A DNA stretch of 53,889 nucleotides, taken from assembly GCA_937873375.1 (NCBI GenBank), contig CALMWK010000163.1:1-53889 (forward strand), in the 5' to 3' direction. Origin of the DNA: Candidatus Bathyarchaeota archaeon (GTDB lineage Archaea > Thermoproteota > Bathyarchaeia > Bathyarchaeales > Bathycorpusculaceae). The translations under genes were made by a program, and so were the position numbers. The notes beneath the pieces were generated by a model. The model worked only from the letters and a program-made list of their open reading frames with translations. It was not told the origin of the DNA and ran no database searches. Shown here piece after piece: positions 1-9,775 of this stretch (position 1 is the stretch's first letter; each line of letters begins with the position of its first letter).

Positions 1-41
1 GTCATTGCATGTGAATGCTGTGTTTTTTGGGTGGGTCAGGT

Positions 42-368
42 TCATTTTTTTGGTTCCTCTTGCTGGTTTCTGTGTCCTTCGCCGTATTGGTAGGGTCTTC
101 CGAGGTTCTTGTTGAGTTTGTACTGGAACATTTCGTCCATGTTTACTGTTGGACAGGCTAGGCGGCTTGCGTCGAGGATGTAGAATATGGCGTCGATGAG
201 TTCCTCGGCGATTTTTTCTTGCGGTTGACCTTTCTTCCATGCGTCGCTTGCTTCGCCAAGTTCAATGAAGGCGAAGAGGAGTTTTTTTGGGATATCCTCA
301 GGTTTATTGTAAAAGCCCTTGGTAAGGACGAGGTTTTCGATTTCTTTTTTCATCTCTTCAAGATGCAT
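42..368 (-). CDS. MazG-like all-alpha NTP pyrophosphohydrolase
   Basis: Protein has ELGEASDAWKK...EELIDAIFYILDASRL, resembling the ExxE...ExxD metal-binding helices of the MazG family. Confidence 0.75.
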   Translation of the reverse strand: MHLEEMKKEIENLVLTKGFYNKPEDIPKKLLFAFIELGEASDAWKKGQPQEKIAEELIDAIFYILDASRLACPTVNMDEMFQYKLNKNLGRPYQYGEGHRNQQEEPKK

Positions 369-416
369 GTCGGGTTGTTCTCCTTGCGGTTGCTGAACTC
401 TATTGCTCGGAGCAAA

Positions 417-690
417 CTATAGCCCCCTTATTTATAGAATTTATGTTGACGGTTTTTGACCTCTGATAGGACCCTATAGTTTTGACCTGCCCCTTCCTCC
501 TGCCCGTTTTCAGAATCCCAGAGATAACAGAACTTGACCCTTAGTAGGGTACCCTACGTTTCAGCTACCCCCTCCCCCTACCCTTTTTTGAAAACCCCAA
601 TTTAAGCCCATTTTTTAATTCAGGGTTTAGATTTGGTTTGTTCCGCGGCTGGGAAAGGCATAGAAAGGCTGGAAACGGCGCAGTTCGGCT
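417..690 (+). repeat. Dispersed intergenic C-rich repeat, copy A (core motif 417-442; units about 445-520 and 533-690)
   Basis: Shares 'GTTGACGGTTTTTGACCTCTGATAGGACCCTA' with 37981-38016 (reverse strand) and 'TTGACCCTTAGTAGG..CTACGTTT' plus 'CTACCCCCTCCCCCTACCCTTTTTTGAAAACCCCAATTTAAGCCC...AGGGTTTAGAT' with 49313-49640. Confidence 0.75.
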
Positions 691-756
691 TGAAAAGGCG
701 GTTTAGCTACACAAAGTTTTTGTGCCAATATAGGCCTTATATGTGATGAGATCTGC

Positions 757-1107
757 ATGGCGTTTTATCTTTTGGCTATCAAGTACTATGTGGGCAAGAA
801 AAAGAATGTGAGACGTTTTCGTTCCTTCAATTGTTCATCTGAAGAATTAATTGCCCATTACGTGCAACCCATTAACAATAATGTGCCTTTGTTGGTTTCT
901 GGAAGAAAGGTTCTGTGTTCTCAGATAGAGCAGTTCTTAATTTTTTCAAGCCCATCACCTATTCTAGAAGATATGCTTCTTTCAACTGAAACAAAAATAG
1001 GCGAGGAGAAACATGATTTAATGGTGAAGTGCCTTCTTAAAGGAGAACTCAACGTGGTCGATGTTACTTCAGAGTTTCTTCATCCAATAGAAAACAAAGG
1101 GGCATAG
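757..1107 (+). CDS. hypothetical protein
   Basis: 116-aa ORF in otherwise empty space; no recognised motif. Confidence 0.5.
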   Translation: MAFYLLAIKYYVGKKKNVRRFRSFNCSSEELIAHYVQPINNNVPLLVSGRKVLCSQIEQFLIFSSPSPILEDMLLSTETKIGEEKHDLMVKCLLKGELNVVDVTSEFLHPIENKGA

Positions 1108-1158
1108 TGAAGTTAGGTCAAAAAGCAGATTCTAAGCAATTAAAGAAATCAATGAACT

Positions 1159-1434
1159 TTACAGTAGGTCTAGGACTTTTTTAGGAATTGTGTATATCTT
1201 GTGACAGTGAGTGCAGGTAACTTCATTTGACTTTGAAGCAAGCTTTTGAGAAGAACCACAATAAGGACACTCCATAACTATGGAATCAAGTTTGCCCATC
1301 TCTTTCTTCACGATTGGCTTTGCCTTTTCAATCTCAGCAAATTTTTCTTCGGAAATAAGGTTTTTACTGTGGCAATATGGGCACATCTCAGGGTTACGCT
1401 GCATTATGTCTTGGTGGCAATCAGCACATATCAT
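1159..1434 (-). CDS. zinc-ribbon protein with multiple CxxC pairs
   Basis: MICADCHQ..CPYCHS...CPYCGSS...CTHCHK. Confidence 0.75.
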   Translation of the reverse strand: MICADCHQDIMQRNPEMCPYCHSKNLISEEKFAEIEKAKPIVKKEMGKLDSIVMECPYCGSSQKLASKSNEVTCTHCHKIYTIPKKVLDLL

Positions 1435-1570
1435 AGATTCAAGTTATGGAAACGGTGTAATTTATTATTTCCCCAAGTTTTCTTTAGAAAAGATTGTTCA
1501 GTTAGGTTATCAACAATCAAAACCATTGACAATAAATCCTCAGAATTAAGCCCAGTTTTGGAATTAGTGG

Positions 1571-1654
1571 CGCGGGGTGTGGGAATTGAACCCACGTGGC
1601 CTTTCGACCACAGACTTAGCAGGCCTGCCCCATACCAGGCTTGGGGAACCCCGC
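1571..1654 (-). tRNA. tRNA-Ser(GCT), CCA encoded (1568-1570)
   Basis: Reverse complement GCGGGGT..CAGGC-CTGCTAA-GTCTG..long variable arm TGGTCGAAAGGCCA..GTGGG-TTCAATT-CCCAC-ACCCCGC-G-CCA. Confidence 0.95.
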
Positions 1655-1761
1655 AACATCGCGCCAGATTTAACGCGGTTAGTACATTCTGTGAACTGAC
1701 TTATTTTTGTCTTTTGTGTCCAGAAAAAAATTACGTTTTTTCTGCGGAAAAATGGGCAGCT

Positions 1762-2424
1762 TTATCGTAGGCTGGCGTCGTTGGGGTAGCCTCTGCTTTC
1801 CCAGTAACCCCGATAGTTCACGTTGTCGGACAACTCAATTCTGGTTATCCACTTAATCCACTTGTACCCGTACTGGCTCTCCGCAACCAACATAAACGGG
1901 AAGCCTCGCTCAGGCGGAATTTCTACGCCGTTCATCTTGTAAGCCAAAATTATGCTGCTGTTTGTTATGTATTCCAGTGGGAAAGAGGTGGAGTAGCCGT
2001 CAACCGCGTAAAAAATCACCACTTTAGCTTCAGGTTGAACACCCACTTCGCTAAACAGGTCTTTGAGCAGGATGCCCTCCCAAAGAATCTTCACACTCCA
2101 ACCCTCCACACAGTACAAGGTGACTACTTTTTGGTATTTTTGGCGGGTCAAAACTTGGTCGTACGTGTACACCGTCGGGTTATCGACAAGCCCCGTGACG
2201 TTTAGTCGGTAGCTGGTCTTGTTGATGTACTGTGGTCCGTGGATGGAGTTTTCCCTAAAATCGTTAATCGCCGAAAGGTCCTCTCCCTGATACTCCCGAA
2301 CCTCACTGGGCAGCAAAGGTTTAGGCAACGTAGAAAACCAGTAAAAAGCAAAAACACTCACAGCTAAGACAGCGACAAGAAGCAAGCCAACAATTGGTTT
2401 TTTGTATTGACTAAAACTCTTCAT
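1762..2424 (-). CDS. molybdopterin-dependent oxidoreductase (sulfite oxidase/MsrP-like fold) with N-terminal membrane anchor
   Basis: Sequence YRLNVTGLVDNPTVYTYDQVL..VTLYCVEGWSVKILWEG..YGYKWIKWITRIEL; the VTLYCVEGWS segment carries the conserved Cys. Confidence 0.85.
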   Translation of the reverse strand: MKSFSQYKKPIVGLLLVAVLAVSVFAFYWFSTLPKPLLPSEVREYQGEDLSAINDFRENSIHGPQYINKTSYRLNVTGLVDNPTVYTYDQVLTRQKYQKVVTLYCVEGWSVKILWEGILLKDLFSEVGVQPEAKVVIFYAVDGYSTSFPLEYITNSSIILAYKMNGVEIPPERGFPFMLVAESQYGYKWIKWITRIELSDNVNYRGYWESRGYPNDASLR

Positions 2425-2635
2425 TATACTCCACTAAAAATGCGTTTTCGCCATATTTATAGCTCCCGAAAAGAAGGGCAATTCTGAATGCAAAGGTTTT
2501 TCACCAGGTTTGCCATTTTCATGACGAAACCAACCTTCCCATCAGATGCTGAGTGAACGGGATTTTAGGCGTGTTGGTGTCAACAATCCTTTTTATGCTG
2601 TGGCAAGAAACAGTGAAGTACAAGGTGAAAGATAG

Positions 2636-4549
2636 GTGTCGGCGCCCAAACTTAGCAACACAGTGAAACACACATGTGACACGCTGCGGCAGGGCGCAAC
2701 CAAGCAGGTCGCCGATTACGAGCAGCGGTTTGGCGCGCTCAAAAACCTCTACGATTATTTGCTTGCAAACCTCATAGTTACAGACTTCAACAAGGGTGAG
2801 GCGTGGAAAACCGCCAAGGAATTCTTCGGCACAGAAGCAGTGCGTTTTGCAGGCGTAGACGGCACCCTCTACTCGCGTCCACTGTTCGACATGGTCATAT
2901 TCTTCGGCGGCGCATACGCGTCAACTGGCACGGTCACGTTTTCGCCAGACGCCCAACCCAAAGTCAAGTACGACTCAAAAACCATCCAGCAGAACATGGG
3001 CATAAGCAGCGTCGTCCCCATATACATCAACGAAATTCCCGACGTAGACCACACCTTCGCAGCACAAGAACAACCAAACGAACAAAACCCAGCCAAACCC
3101 ACAACAGACGAGGAAATCGCCAACAACAGCCTCATAGCCAACGCCATCATGACCTTCAGCGAATACTACTTAGCACTTAAACTCGCCACAGACCCAGAAC
3201 AAAACATCCACATCCTCCTCATGGACCGCAGCTTAAGCACGGAACGCGCAAGCCTCCTGTACGAGACTAGGAAAACGTCGTTTTGGCACGCGAAAAGCAC
3301 GATTCTGGGCTACGAAGTTGACGGCGTAGCCATTGACAAGAGTGATTTGACGCTTGCAAGACAGCACATGGGCAACGTGGAGTTAGGGTTGCCGCCGCCA
3401 CGGGCAGATTACCTACACACCGCTATAGTTACGTTGCTTGAGCAGAAAAAAACACTAACCCCCCAACAAATTCTCCAAGCCTTCAAAATAACCGACGAAA
3501 AACGAACGCAACGGGTACAACGCACGCTTGGAAGACTTGTGGAAAGGCAAGTTCTCACGCAAGAAAACGGCGCTTACGCTTTGAATCCGCGTTACGCTAC
3601 AACGTGGGAACGCATCCGAAAACTCACACTCGATTTAGGCGACAAACTGTTTTTCAGCAAAACGCAGGGCGCTGAGACTGCGAGTTCCATGAAGATATGG
3701 AAAAATGGCAAAGAGCACTGGCTGACCACGTTGGACATCAGTTTTCTCACGTTGTTCACTTTGCAGATGCTGCTGGAGGAGTGCTGGAAAAAACGCATCT
3801 TGCTAGTGGGCATAACTAAGGATACGGCGGCGCGGGACTTTAAACGCCAACTGGTTCCCATCTTGCACAGGGAAGGCTACCTGAAAACGCAGATGAAACT
3901 TGAAGCGCTGGCGGAGCTGCCAAACACTGACCGCATGATACTTCAGAGCGCAAGCGTTTTCAACACCGACAAAGTGCAGCCGCCTTGGAGCCTCATCGAG
4001 TACGACAGCGCGTTTCGAACTATGCTGCCTGATGGGGAACGGGGCAAAGGGTACGTTTCGGGCATAATAAAAAACAAAATCAGCCTCGAAAAAGCGTTTT
4101 TGAAGACGTATGTGCAGCTTAGCCAAGCCAAGTCTGACCCGTTGCTGCGGAGTAACGTGTTGTTGATTGACCGTTTGGCGTATCCAGAGTTTGACTACAA
4201 ACCCCCGAACGTTACTGTGTTTCTGAATGCAATGAGCGACGGAACAGAGGAACCCGTGGAAACGTTACTGTTCAAAGACAAAACCGCTCCAAACAAGCTG
4301 CAGAACCTAACCATGAACCTACTCATCGCCATGGCACCCGCAAACATACCCGAAGCCTTCGGACACAACAAAGCCTTGTTCATCGCGGATAAAATTGCGA
4401 AGTGGAACTACAGCCAATTCAAATCCGTAGTTGACTCGACCGCGGTTTGGATTTTGAATAATCATAAATTGCGAAAGTTCATATTTTACATGAGCACGTT
4501 CAGAGAGAGGCGAAGCCAAATTGAGCACACACGAAGAGAAAAAACTTAA
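2636..4549 (+). CDS. nurA: NurA-domain nuclease, large form with internal winged-helix-like insert
   Basis: GTG start; VRFAGVDGTLYSRPLFDMVIFFGGAYAS resembles the NurA DG(S/T) motif; C-terminal IDRLAYPEF...LFIADKIAKW; followed directly by HerA. Confidence 0.8.
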   Translation: MSAPKLSNTVKHTCDTLRQGATKQVADYEQRFGALKNLYDYLLANLIVTDFNKGEAWKTAKEFFGTEAVRFAGVDGTLYSRPLFDMVIFFGGAYASTGTVTFSPDAQPKVKYDSKTIQQNMGISSVVPIYINEIPDVDHTFAAQEQPNEQNPAKPTTDEEIANNSLIANAIMTFSEYYLALKLATDPEQNIHILLMDRSLSTERASLLYETRKTSFWHAKSTILGYEVDGVAIDKSDLTLARQHMGNVELGLPPPRADYLHTAIVTLLEQKKTLTPQQILQAFKITDEKRTQRVQRTLGRLVERQVLTQENGAYALNPRYATTWERIRKLTLDLGDKLFFSKTQGAETASSMKIWKNGKEHWLTTLDISFLTLFTLQMLLEECWKKRILLVGITKDTAARDFKRQLVPILHREGYLKTQMKLEALAELPNTDRMILQSASVFNTDKVQPPWSLIEYDSAFRTMLPDGERGKGYVSGIIKNKISLEKAFLKTYVQLSQAKSDPLLRSNVLLIDRLAYPEFDYKPPNVTVFLNAMSDGTEEPVETLLFKDKTAPNKLQNLTMNLLIAMAPANIPEAFGHNKALFIADKIAKWNYSQFKSVVDSTAVWILNNHKLRKFIFYMSTFRERRSQIEHTRREKT

Positions 4550-6410
4550 CACAACCTGTTTCACAGATTTCGACGGCAAATTCAACGCGCGACTAGCCGC
4601 GGTTATCCCCCGCATGTTCGGCGGCGGCGAAGAATCCAAAGTTTCAGGCACCAGCGCCCGCTACCAGTGCCGCATAAAAATTGAGTACCAAAAAGACCTC
4701 ATGGGCTTGCTCGAAGAAGGCATGCTGCTGGCGGTTAAGAACTTCAAGCAGCCAAGCGAGGGGGCGGAGAGGTTTACGCTTATGGAAATTAGCCGCGTGT
4801 GGCCTGAGCACTTTGGCTTGCGGGGCTTGAGTGACCATGGGTATTATCCGATGCAGTTTGAGATAATCGAGCAGTCTGAAGAGGACTGGCAGACCAATGA
4901 CACGTCTACGATGATGATTCAGATTGACGCGATTCCAGTAAACTATGATTTAATTCTCAAAAGCGACTGCGGCTTCGAGTTCTGCAAGGGCTTCAGCTAC
5001 CCCGTAGTAGGCAGCCCCGTGTACCTGCTTAACAGTGAAATGATTAACCGCATGTACAACAAGAAAATCACCGACCAACTCGGCATCGACACCACCAAAA
5101 CTTCCTCAGATGCACGCGTGGACCCGAGGCTGGGCTTGATTAAGATGTTCGAAGCGGACAAGACAAAAATTCCAATTTACGTGGACTTCGAAAAACTCGT
5201 GCGTTACCACTTTGGGGTTTTTGCGTTTACGGGCGGCGGCAAATCCAACCTGATGTCAAACATCCTCAGGCGAATGCTGCTACACACTGACGACACGAAA
5301 ATTGTCATATTCGACATAAGCTGCGAGTACGCCTTCCTGTTGCTGGATGTTTTGGCTGACCCGAATGTGAATGCGAAGCTGGTTTTGGAGCACCGTATTG
5401 ATTCGCCTGAGAACTTCTACAATTCAGTGGTGAAACCCAGAGAGTACGAGGATGACGAGCGAACCAAGGCGGGGTTGCAAGCAATTATGAGTCAGGGTAA
5501 GCTGACGTACTACACCAAGCCCAAGCAGAAAATTCCCACTTACAGTCAGTTTATGGATGAGTTGGATGACCAGCGCAAAGACGCCGTTGCCAAACCGCAC
5601 TACGTGAACGCCATAGACGCTATTCACGATGCCGTGCGCGATTATGTGGAGAAGCAGGGTTTGAGTGAGAACCAAGAAGTCAACGAAACCTTTGTCGCCT
5701 TCATTGATGGGTTAGCGCGGGAAACAGTTGAGCAGTTTAAGGTGCATGACAAGAGCGGGTTGTACGCTTGGGCGACAACGCGGAACACTATTGCGGATTT
5801 GTTCAAGAAACGCAGCGCCAAAGAAGACAGTGCCAAAGCAGGCTTGACTGTGGACGGCATACGCGAACTGCTTGAAGACAAAACCACGAACCTTGTGGTG
5901 CTCTCAATTAGCGACCCCTTCACGATTAAAGAGTTAGCCATGAGCCTCACCCAAAACCTGCTCGTGCGAAGAAAACGCCGATTCGTCATAAAGCCCTACA
6001 TACTTGTAGTATTCGACGAAGCCCAAGAATTCATCAGCAACAAGGAAGGCGGCTTAGACGGCAAAGTCAGCCACCACGTCGAAACCCTGCTTCGCCAAGG
6101 CAGAAAATACGGGTTAGGCGTCTGCATAGCCACACAGCGGATTGCTTACCTGAACACGAACGCCCTGCAGCAACTTCACACGTACTTCGTTGGAACTCTG
6201 CCCAGACCGTACGACCGTATGCTGGTAAGCGACACTTTCATGATAGACAAAGGCATACTGGAGAAAACGCTAGAGTTTGCACCAGGCGAATGGTTGCTGT
6301 CAAGCTACATCGCAACGGGGATTGAGAACGTGCCCATATTCATCAAAGCTGACAACGCAGAAAAAGAAATAGAAAAATACCTATCGCAACTGAAACAGGT
6401 CTTTCCCTAA
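4521..6410 (+). CDS. herA: HerA-type FtsK/HerA hexameric ATPase
   Basis: Walker A FAFTGGGKSN; Walker B ILVVFDEAQEFI; TQRIAYLN..LQQLHTYFVGTL; TTG start overlapping nurA by 29 nt. Confidence 0.88.
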   Translation: MSTHEEKKLNTTCFTDFDGKFNARLAAVIPRMFGGGEESKVSGTSARYQCRIKIEYQKDLMGLLEEGMLLAVKNFKQPSEGAERFTLMEISRVWPEHFGLRGLSDHGYYPMQFEIIEQSEEDWQTNDTSTMMIQIDAIPVNYDLILKSDCGFEFCKGFSYPVVGSPVYLLNSEMINRMYNKKITDQLGIDTTKTSSDARVDPRLGLIKMFEADKTKIPIYVDFEKLVRYHFGVFAFTGGGKSNLMSNILRRMLLHTDDTKIVIFDISCEYAFLLLDVLADPNVNAKLVLEHRIDSPENFYNSVVKPREYEDDERTKAGLQAIMSQGKLTYYTKPKQKIPTYSQFMDELDDQRKDAVAKPHYVNAIDAIHDAVRDYVEKQGLSENQEVNETFVAFIDGLARETVEQFKVHDKSGLYAWATTRNTIADLFKKRSAKEDSAKAGLTVDGIRELLEDKTTNLVVLSISDPFTIKELAMSLTQNLLVRRKRRFVIKPYILVVFDEAQEFISNKEGGLDGKVSHHVETLLRQGRKYGLGVCIATQRIAYLNTNALQQLHTYFVGTLPRPYDRMLVSDTFMIDKGILEKTLEFAPGEWLLSSYIATGIENVPIFIKADNAEKEIEKYLSQLKQVFP

Positions 6411-6484
6411 ATCCTAATTTGTATCTTTCTTTGTTTAGGTATCAGAAAGACGCAGGGGAAGGAGTAGTCAAAAGGATAGGCGTC

Positions 6485-7369
6485 CTACTGAGGGTCAGCA
6501 GGCTTTTTTTGTTTGGCTAAGCTTAAAGTGATAACGCCTATCACAATCAGGATTCCGCCCGCAAGCTGATTTACCGTGGGAGTCAACGCCAAAACAGCGA
6601 AAGAGAATATCGCCGTCAAAAACGGCTCCGCAGTGCGAATTGACGCAACTTTGGACACTTCATAGACTTCCAGTGCCTTAAAAAACAAAATAAACCCCAA
6701 AAATCCACCCGTGAAAGCGCCTACAATCGCATAGGCAAACGCAACCGTTGGAATCGCAACCTGCAGTTTCCCAAACAGAAAGGCATAAGCAAAAAGGAAT
6801 AAAAACTCAAAAAGGGCGTTGCCACCAGCCAAACTAAGCGGATTAATATTTTTGACGTAAACTTTCGAAATCAAATTTGAAGAAGCAAACAACACCGCTG
6901 CACACAAAACCGCGACTGTGCTGACAAGTTCCACATCAAAATGTCCATACGCCAAAACAAACACCCCCACCACCGCAGCAACAACTCCTAATCCCTCCTG
7001 CCGCGTGAACCGCTCCTTCAAAAACACCACACCAAACAGTATGGTGAAAACTGCTGTGAACTGAAGCAGAAAACCCGCGTTCACAGGACCCGCAAGCAAA
7101 AGCCCATAAGTATAAAGCAAGAAACCGGCGGTGCCAAGCAACCCCAGCAAACTCAGCTTCTTCCAATTCCTAAAAAGAACCACCAAATAGTGACGTTTTT
7201 TGGCGAGAACAAAAAATAACATGAAAAACACGCTGGAAAAACCTGACAACACAACATTCATAGTTTCAAAATTAACCAACTCAAGAACCAGCACCATAAG
7301 GACGGGAAGAAAACCTAACATAAGGCTGGTCAGAACAGAAAACGAAACGCCTTTACGTTTATCACTCAT
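6485..7369 (-). CDS. EamA/DMT-family transporter
   Basis: Ten hydrophobic segments; two EamA-like repeats (YTYGLLLAGPVNAGFLLQFTAVFTILFGVVFLKERFT). Confidence 0.88.
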   Translation of the reverse strand: MSDKRKGVSFSVLTSLMLGFLPVLMVLVLELVNFETMNVVLSGFSSVFFMLFFVLAKKRHYLVVLFRNWKKLSLLGLLGTAGFLLYTYGLLLAGPVNAGFLLQFTAVFTILFGVVFLKERFTRQEGLGVVAAVVGVFVLAYGHFDVELVSTVAVLCAAVLFASSNLISKVYVKNINPLSLAGGNALFEFLFLFAYAFLFGKLQVAIPTVAFAYAIVGAFTGGFLGFILFFKALEVYEVSKVASIRTAEPFLTAIFSFAVLALTPTVNQLAGGILIVIGVITLSLAKQKKPADPQ

Positions 7370-7553
7370 TGCCCCACATCACAGCAACCCAACTCCAGCA
7401 AGCCGTTTCCATGCAGCTAACAACTCTCGCCAACTTCAGCTACTTGCTACGCTCCAACCATTTAAAATCTTCTTACCAAAGCTTACCGCAAAAAGTCTTA
7501 CTTCTCCAAAACGAAACAGAAAAAACAAAAAATAAAAATGAAAAAGTTGGGTG

Positions 7554-8543
7554 TTATGCCGTTTTTGGCGCTTCACCGCATTTCTTAAGAAGCTTAGCCC
7601 AACGCTCATCTGTCCAGCGTTGAATCTCGTCAAGCACCGGTTTGCCCTGTGGCTTGAACAAGTGTCTGAAGCGTCCTTGACCCTTCAGGTAATCGGTGAC
7701 GGGCTTTTTCTTCTGAGGCGCAAGGGCAATAAGCTTGCTTGGCGTCGACAACTGATATTCTCCGTTGACGGCTTCCCACAGTGGGAACACACACGACTCC
7801 ACTGCCAGCTTTGTATATTCTATACTGTTGGCAGGGTCACTTCTCCAGCCACGAGGACAAGTGGCGAACACATGCAGAAACGCTGGACCTTCAACTTCCA
7901 AACCCTTCCGCACCTTCGTCAGCAGGTCCTTCCAGTAGTATGGTGAAGCAGTTGCAACGTACTCCATGTCATGCGCAACCATAATGTCCGTGATTGGTTT
8001 TTTGTGCTGCAGTTTACCGGGCCTAACGGAGCCAGCAGGAGTTGTCGTCGTCGCCGCACCCAATGGGGTACCGCCGCTTCTTTGGATACCAGTGTTCATG
8101 TAAGCTTCGTTATCGTAGAGCACAAACAGGAAATCGTGCCCACGCTCCACCGCACCAGAAAGCGCCTGCAAGCCAATGTCGTAAGTGCCGCCGTCGCCAG
8201 CAATCGCGATGATGTCAATGTGTTCCTTCACTTGACCTTTACGCTTCAAAGCTTTCAGTGCAGCGTCGATGCCCGCAGCGTTAGCGGCGGCAGTCTCGAA
8301 AGCTGTGTGTAGCCATGGAACAGCCCATGAAGTGTAGGGGTAAATTGAAGAAACTACTTCCATGCATCCGGTAGCTTCAGTTACAATTGTTGGTCCGCGG
8401 GTAGCTTTCATAACCAGCCTAAGGACAGTTGCTGGCACGCAGCCTGCACATGCTCGGTGTCCTGAAAGGAACTGGTCTGGTTTTTCGGCAATATCTCGTG
8501 CAGTGAATTTCCATTCTTGAGTTGTCATTTTCTTTTCCTCCAT
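7554..8543 (-). CDS. porB: pyruvate:ferredoxin oxidoreductase beta subunit
   Basis: CAGCVPATVLRLVMKA...ATGCMEVVSSIYPYTSW..IAGDGGTYDIGLQALSGAVERGHDFLFVLYDNEAYMNTGIQRSG. Confidence 0.95.
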   Translation of the reverse strand: MEEKKMTTQEWKFTARDIAEKPDQFLSGHRACAGCVPATVLRLVMKATRGPTIVTEATGCMEVVSSIYPYTSWAVPWLHTAFETAAANAAGIDAALKALKRKGQVKEHIDIIAIAGDGGTYDIGLQALSGAVERGHDFLFVLYDNEAYMNTGIQRSGGTPLGAATTTTPAGSVRPGKLQHKKPITDIMVAHDMEYVATASPYYWKDLLTKVRKGLEVEGPAFLHVFATCPRGWRSDPANSIEYTKLAVESCVFPLWEAVNGEYQLSTPSKLIALAPQKKKPVTDYLKGQGRFRHLFKPQGKPVLDEIQRWTDERWAKLLKKCGEAPKTA

Positions 8544-9775
8544 TACTCCCTTAACCCTAAAAAGTGTACCAACTTGTCCACACGTCCAGCATGCAGCATG
8601 CGATGTACATCATCGTAAACTCTACGAAACTCTTTGGGGTTGAGGTCTCTTCCGCCTAAACCGTAAATGTAGTCCACAATCAACGGATGAGTAGCAGCAT
8701 CGTACATTGCGTGTCGAACTTCGTGGAAAACTGCGCCGCCGTTTCCGCCAAAACTCATGCTTTTGTCCATCACCGCCACAGCTTTCACGTTCTTTAGTGC
8801 ATTTCGAACTGCTTCGACGGGGAAAGGTCTGAAAGTGCGAAGTTTCAGAAGCCCAGCTTTTACTCCTTCTTGCCTTAGTTCATCAACAACTGTTTTCATT
8901 GTGCCCGCTGTTGAACCTGCGCATATGGTTGCTACCTCTGCATCTTCGAGTTGATATTCTTCAATGAGTCCGTTGCCGTAGCTTCTCCCGCTCAACGCAG
9001 CGTATTCATCATGGACCTGCTGAATCACAGTAAGCGCATTCTTCATGCCTTCTTCCTGTTGCCGTTTAAACTCGAAGTAGTAATTCTGAAGAGCGATAGG
9101 TCCTATAGTCATGGGGTTTGCAGGGTCAAGTTTGAAAGGCACAGTTTTGCCTTCGTGGGTTGTTACAGTTGTAAGCTGGCGTGTACCAACAAATTGCTTA
9201 ACTGCATCGTCGGGCAGCCCATTTACGTTTTCAAGGGTATGGCTCAAAGTGAACCCGTCTAGGCCCACAATAACTGGCAAGAGCACCTTGCTGTTTTCAG
9301 CTATCCTGAATGCCTGAATTATTGAATCATAGGCTTCTTGCGCGTTCTCCACGTAGATTTGTATCCACCCCGAGTCTCTCTGCGCCATGCTGTCCGAGTG
9401 GTCACCGTGAATGTTCAACGGAGCAGACAGAGCACGGTTCGCTATTGCCATCACTATGGGCGTGCGGCAACCACTCGCCACAAACAGCATTTCATGCATC
9501 AAAGCTAAACCTGCTGAAGCGCTTGCAGTGAATGTTCTTGCGCCAGTAGAAGAAGCGGCTATGCACGCGGTTAGGGCGCTATGTTCGGATTCGGTGCAGA
9601 CAAATTCTGTGTTGACTTCGCCGTCAGCAACGTACTCGCTGAATTTTTCAACAATTATCGTCTGAGGTGTAATTGGGTAAGCTGCAACCACATCTACCTC
9701 GGACTGTTTTGCAGCGTAAGCCGCGGCTTCGTCGCCGTTTAACGCCATACGTTCCTGTTTAACATTGTTTGCCAT
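8543..9775 (-). CDS. porA: pyruvate:ferredoxin oxidoreductase alpha subunit
   Basis: GDEAAAYAAKQSEVDVVAAYPITPQTIIVEKFSEYVADGEVNTEFVCTESEHSALTACIAAS. Confidence 0.95.
   Translation of the reverse strand: MANNVKQERMALNGDEAAAYAAKQSEVDVVAAYPITPQTIIVEKFSEYVADGEVNTEFVCTESEHSALTACIAASSTGARTFTASASAGLALMHEMLFVASGCRTPIVMAIANRALSAPLNIHGDHSDSMAQRDSGWIQIYVENAQEAYDSIIQAFRIAENSKVLLPVIVGLDGFTLSHTLENVNGLPDDAVKQFVGTRQLTTVTTHEGKTVPFKLDPANPMTIGPIALQNYYFEFKRQQEEGMKNALTVIQQVHDEYAALSGRSYGNGLIEEYQLEDAEVATICAGSTAGTMKTVVDELRQEGVKAGLLKLRTFRPFPVEAVRNALKNVKAVAVMDKSMSFGGNGGAVFHEVRHAMYDAATHPLIVDYIYGLGGRDLNPKEFRRVYDDVHRMLHAGRVDKLVHFLGLRE

Noticed and set aside
1246-1770. 174-aa plus-strand ORF
   Set aside because: It runs through the minus-strand tRNA-Ser and is antisense to the zinc-ribbon gene; the VGIEPTWPFDHRLSRPAPYQAW stretch is a typical false translation of a tRNA.
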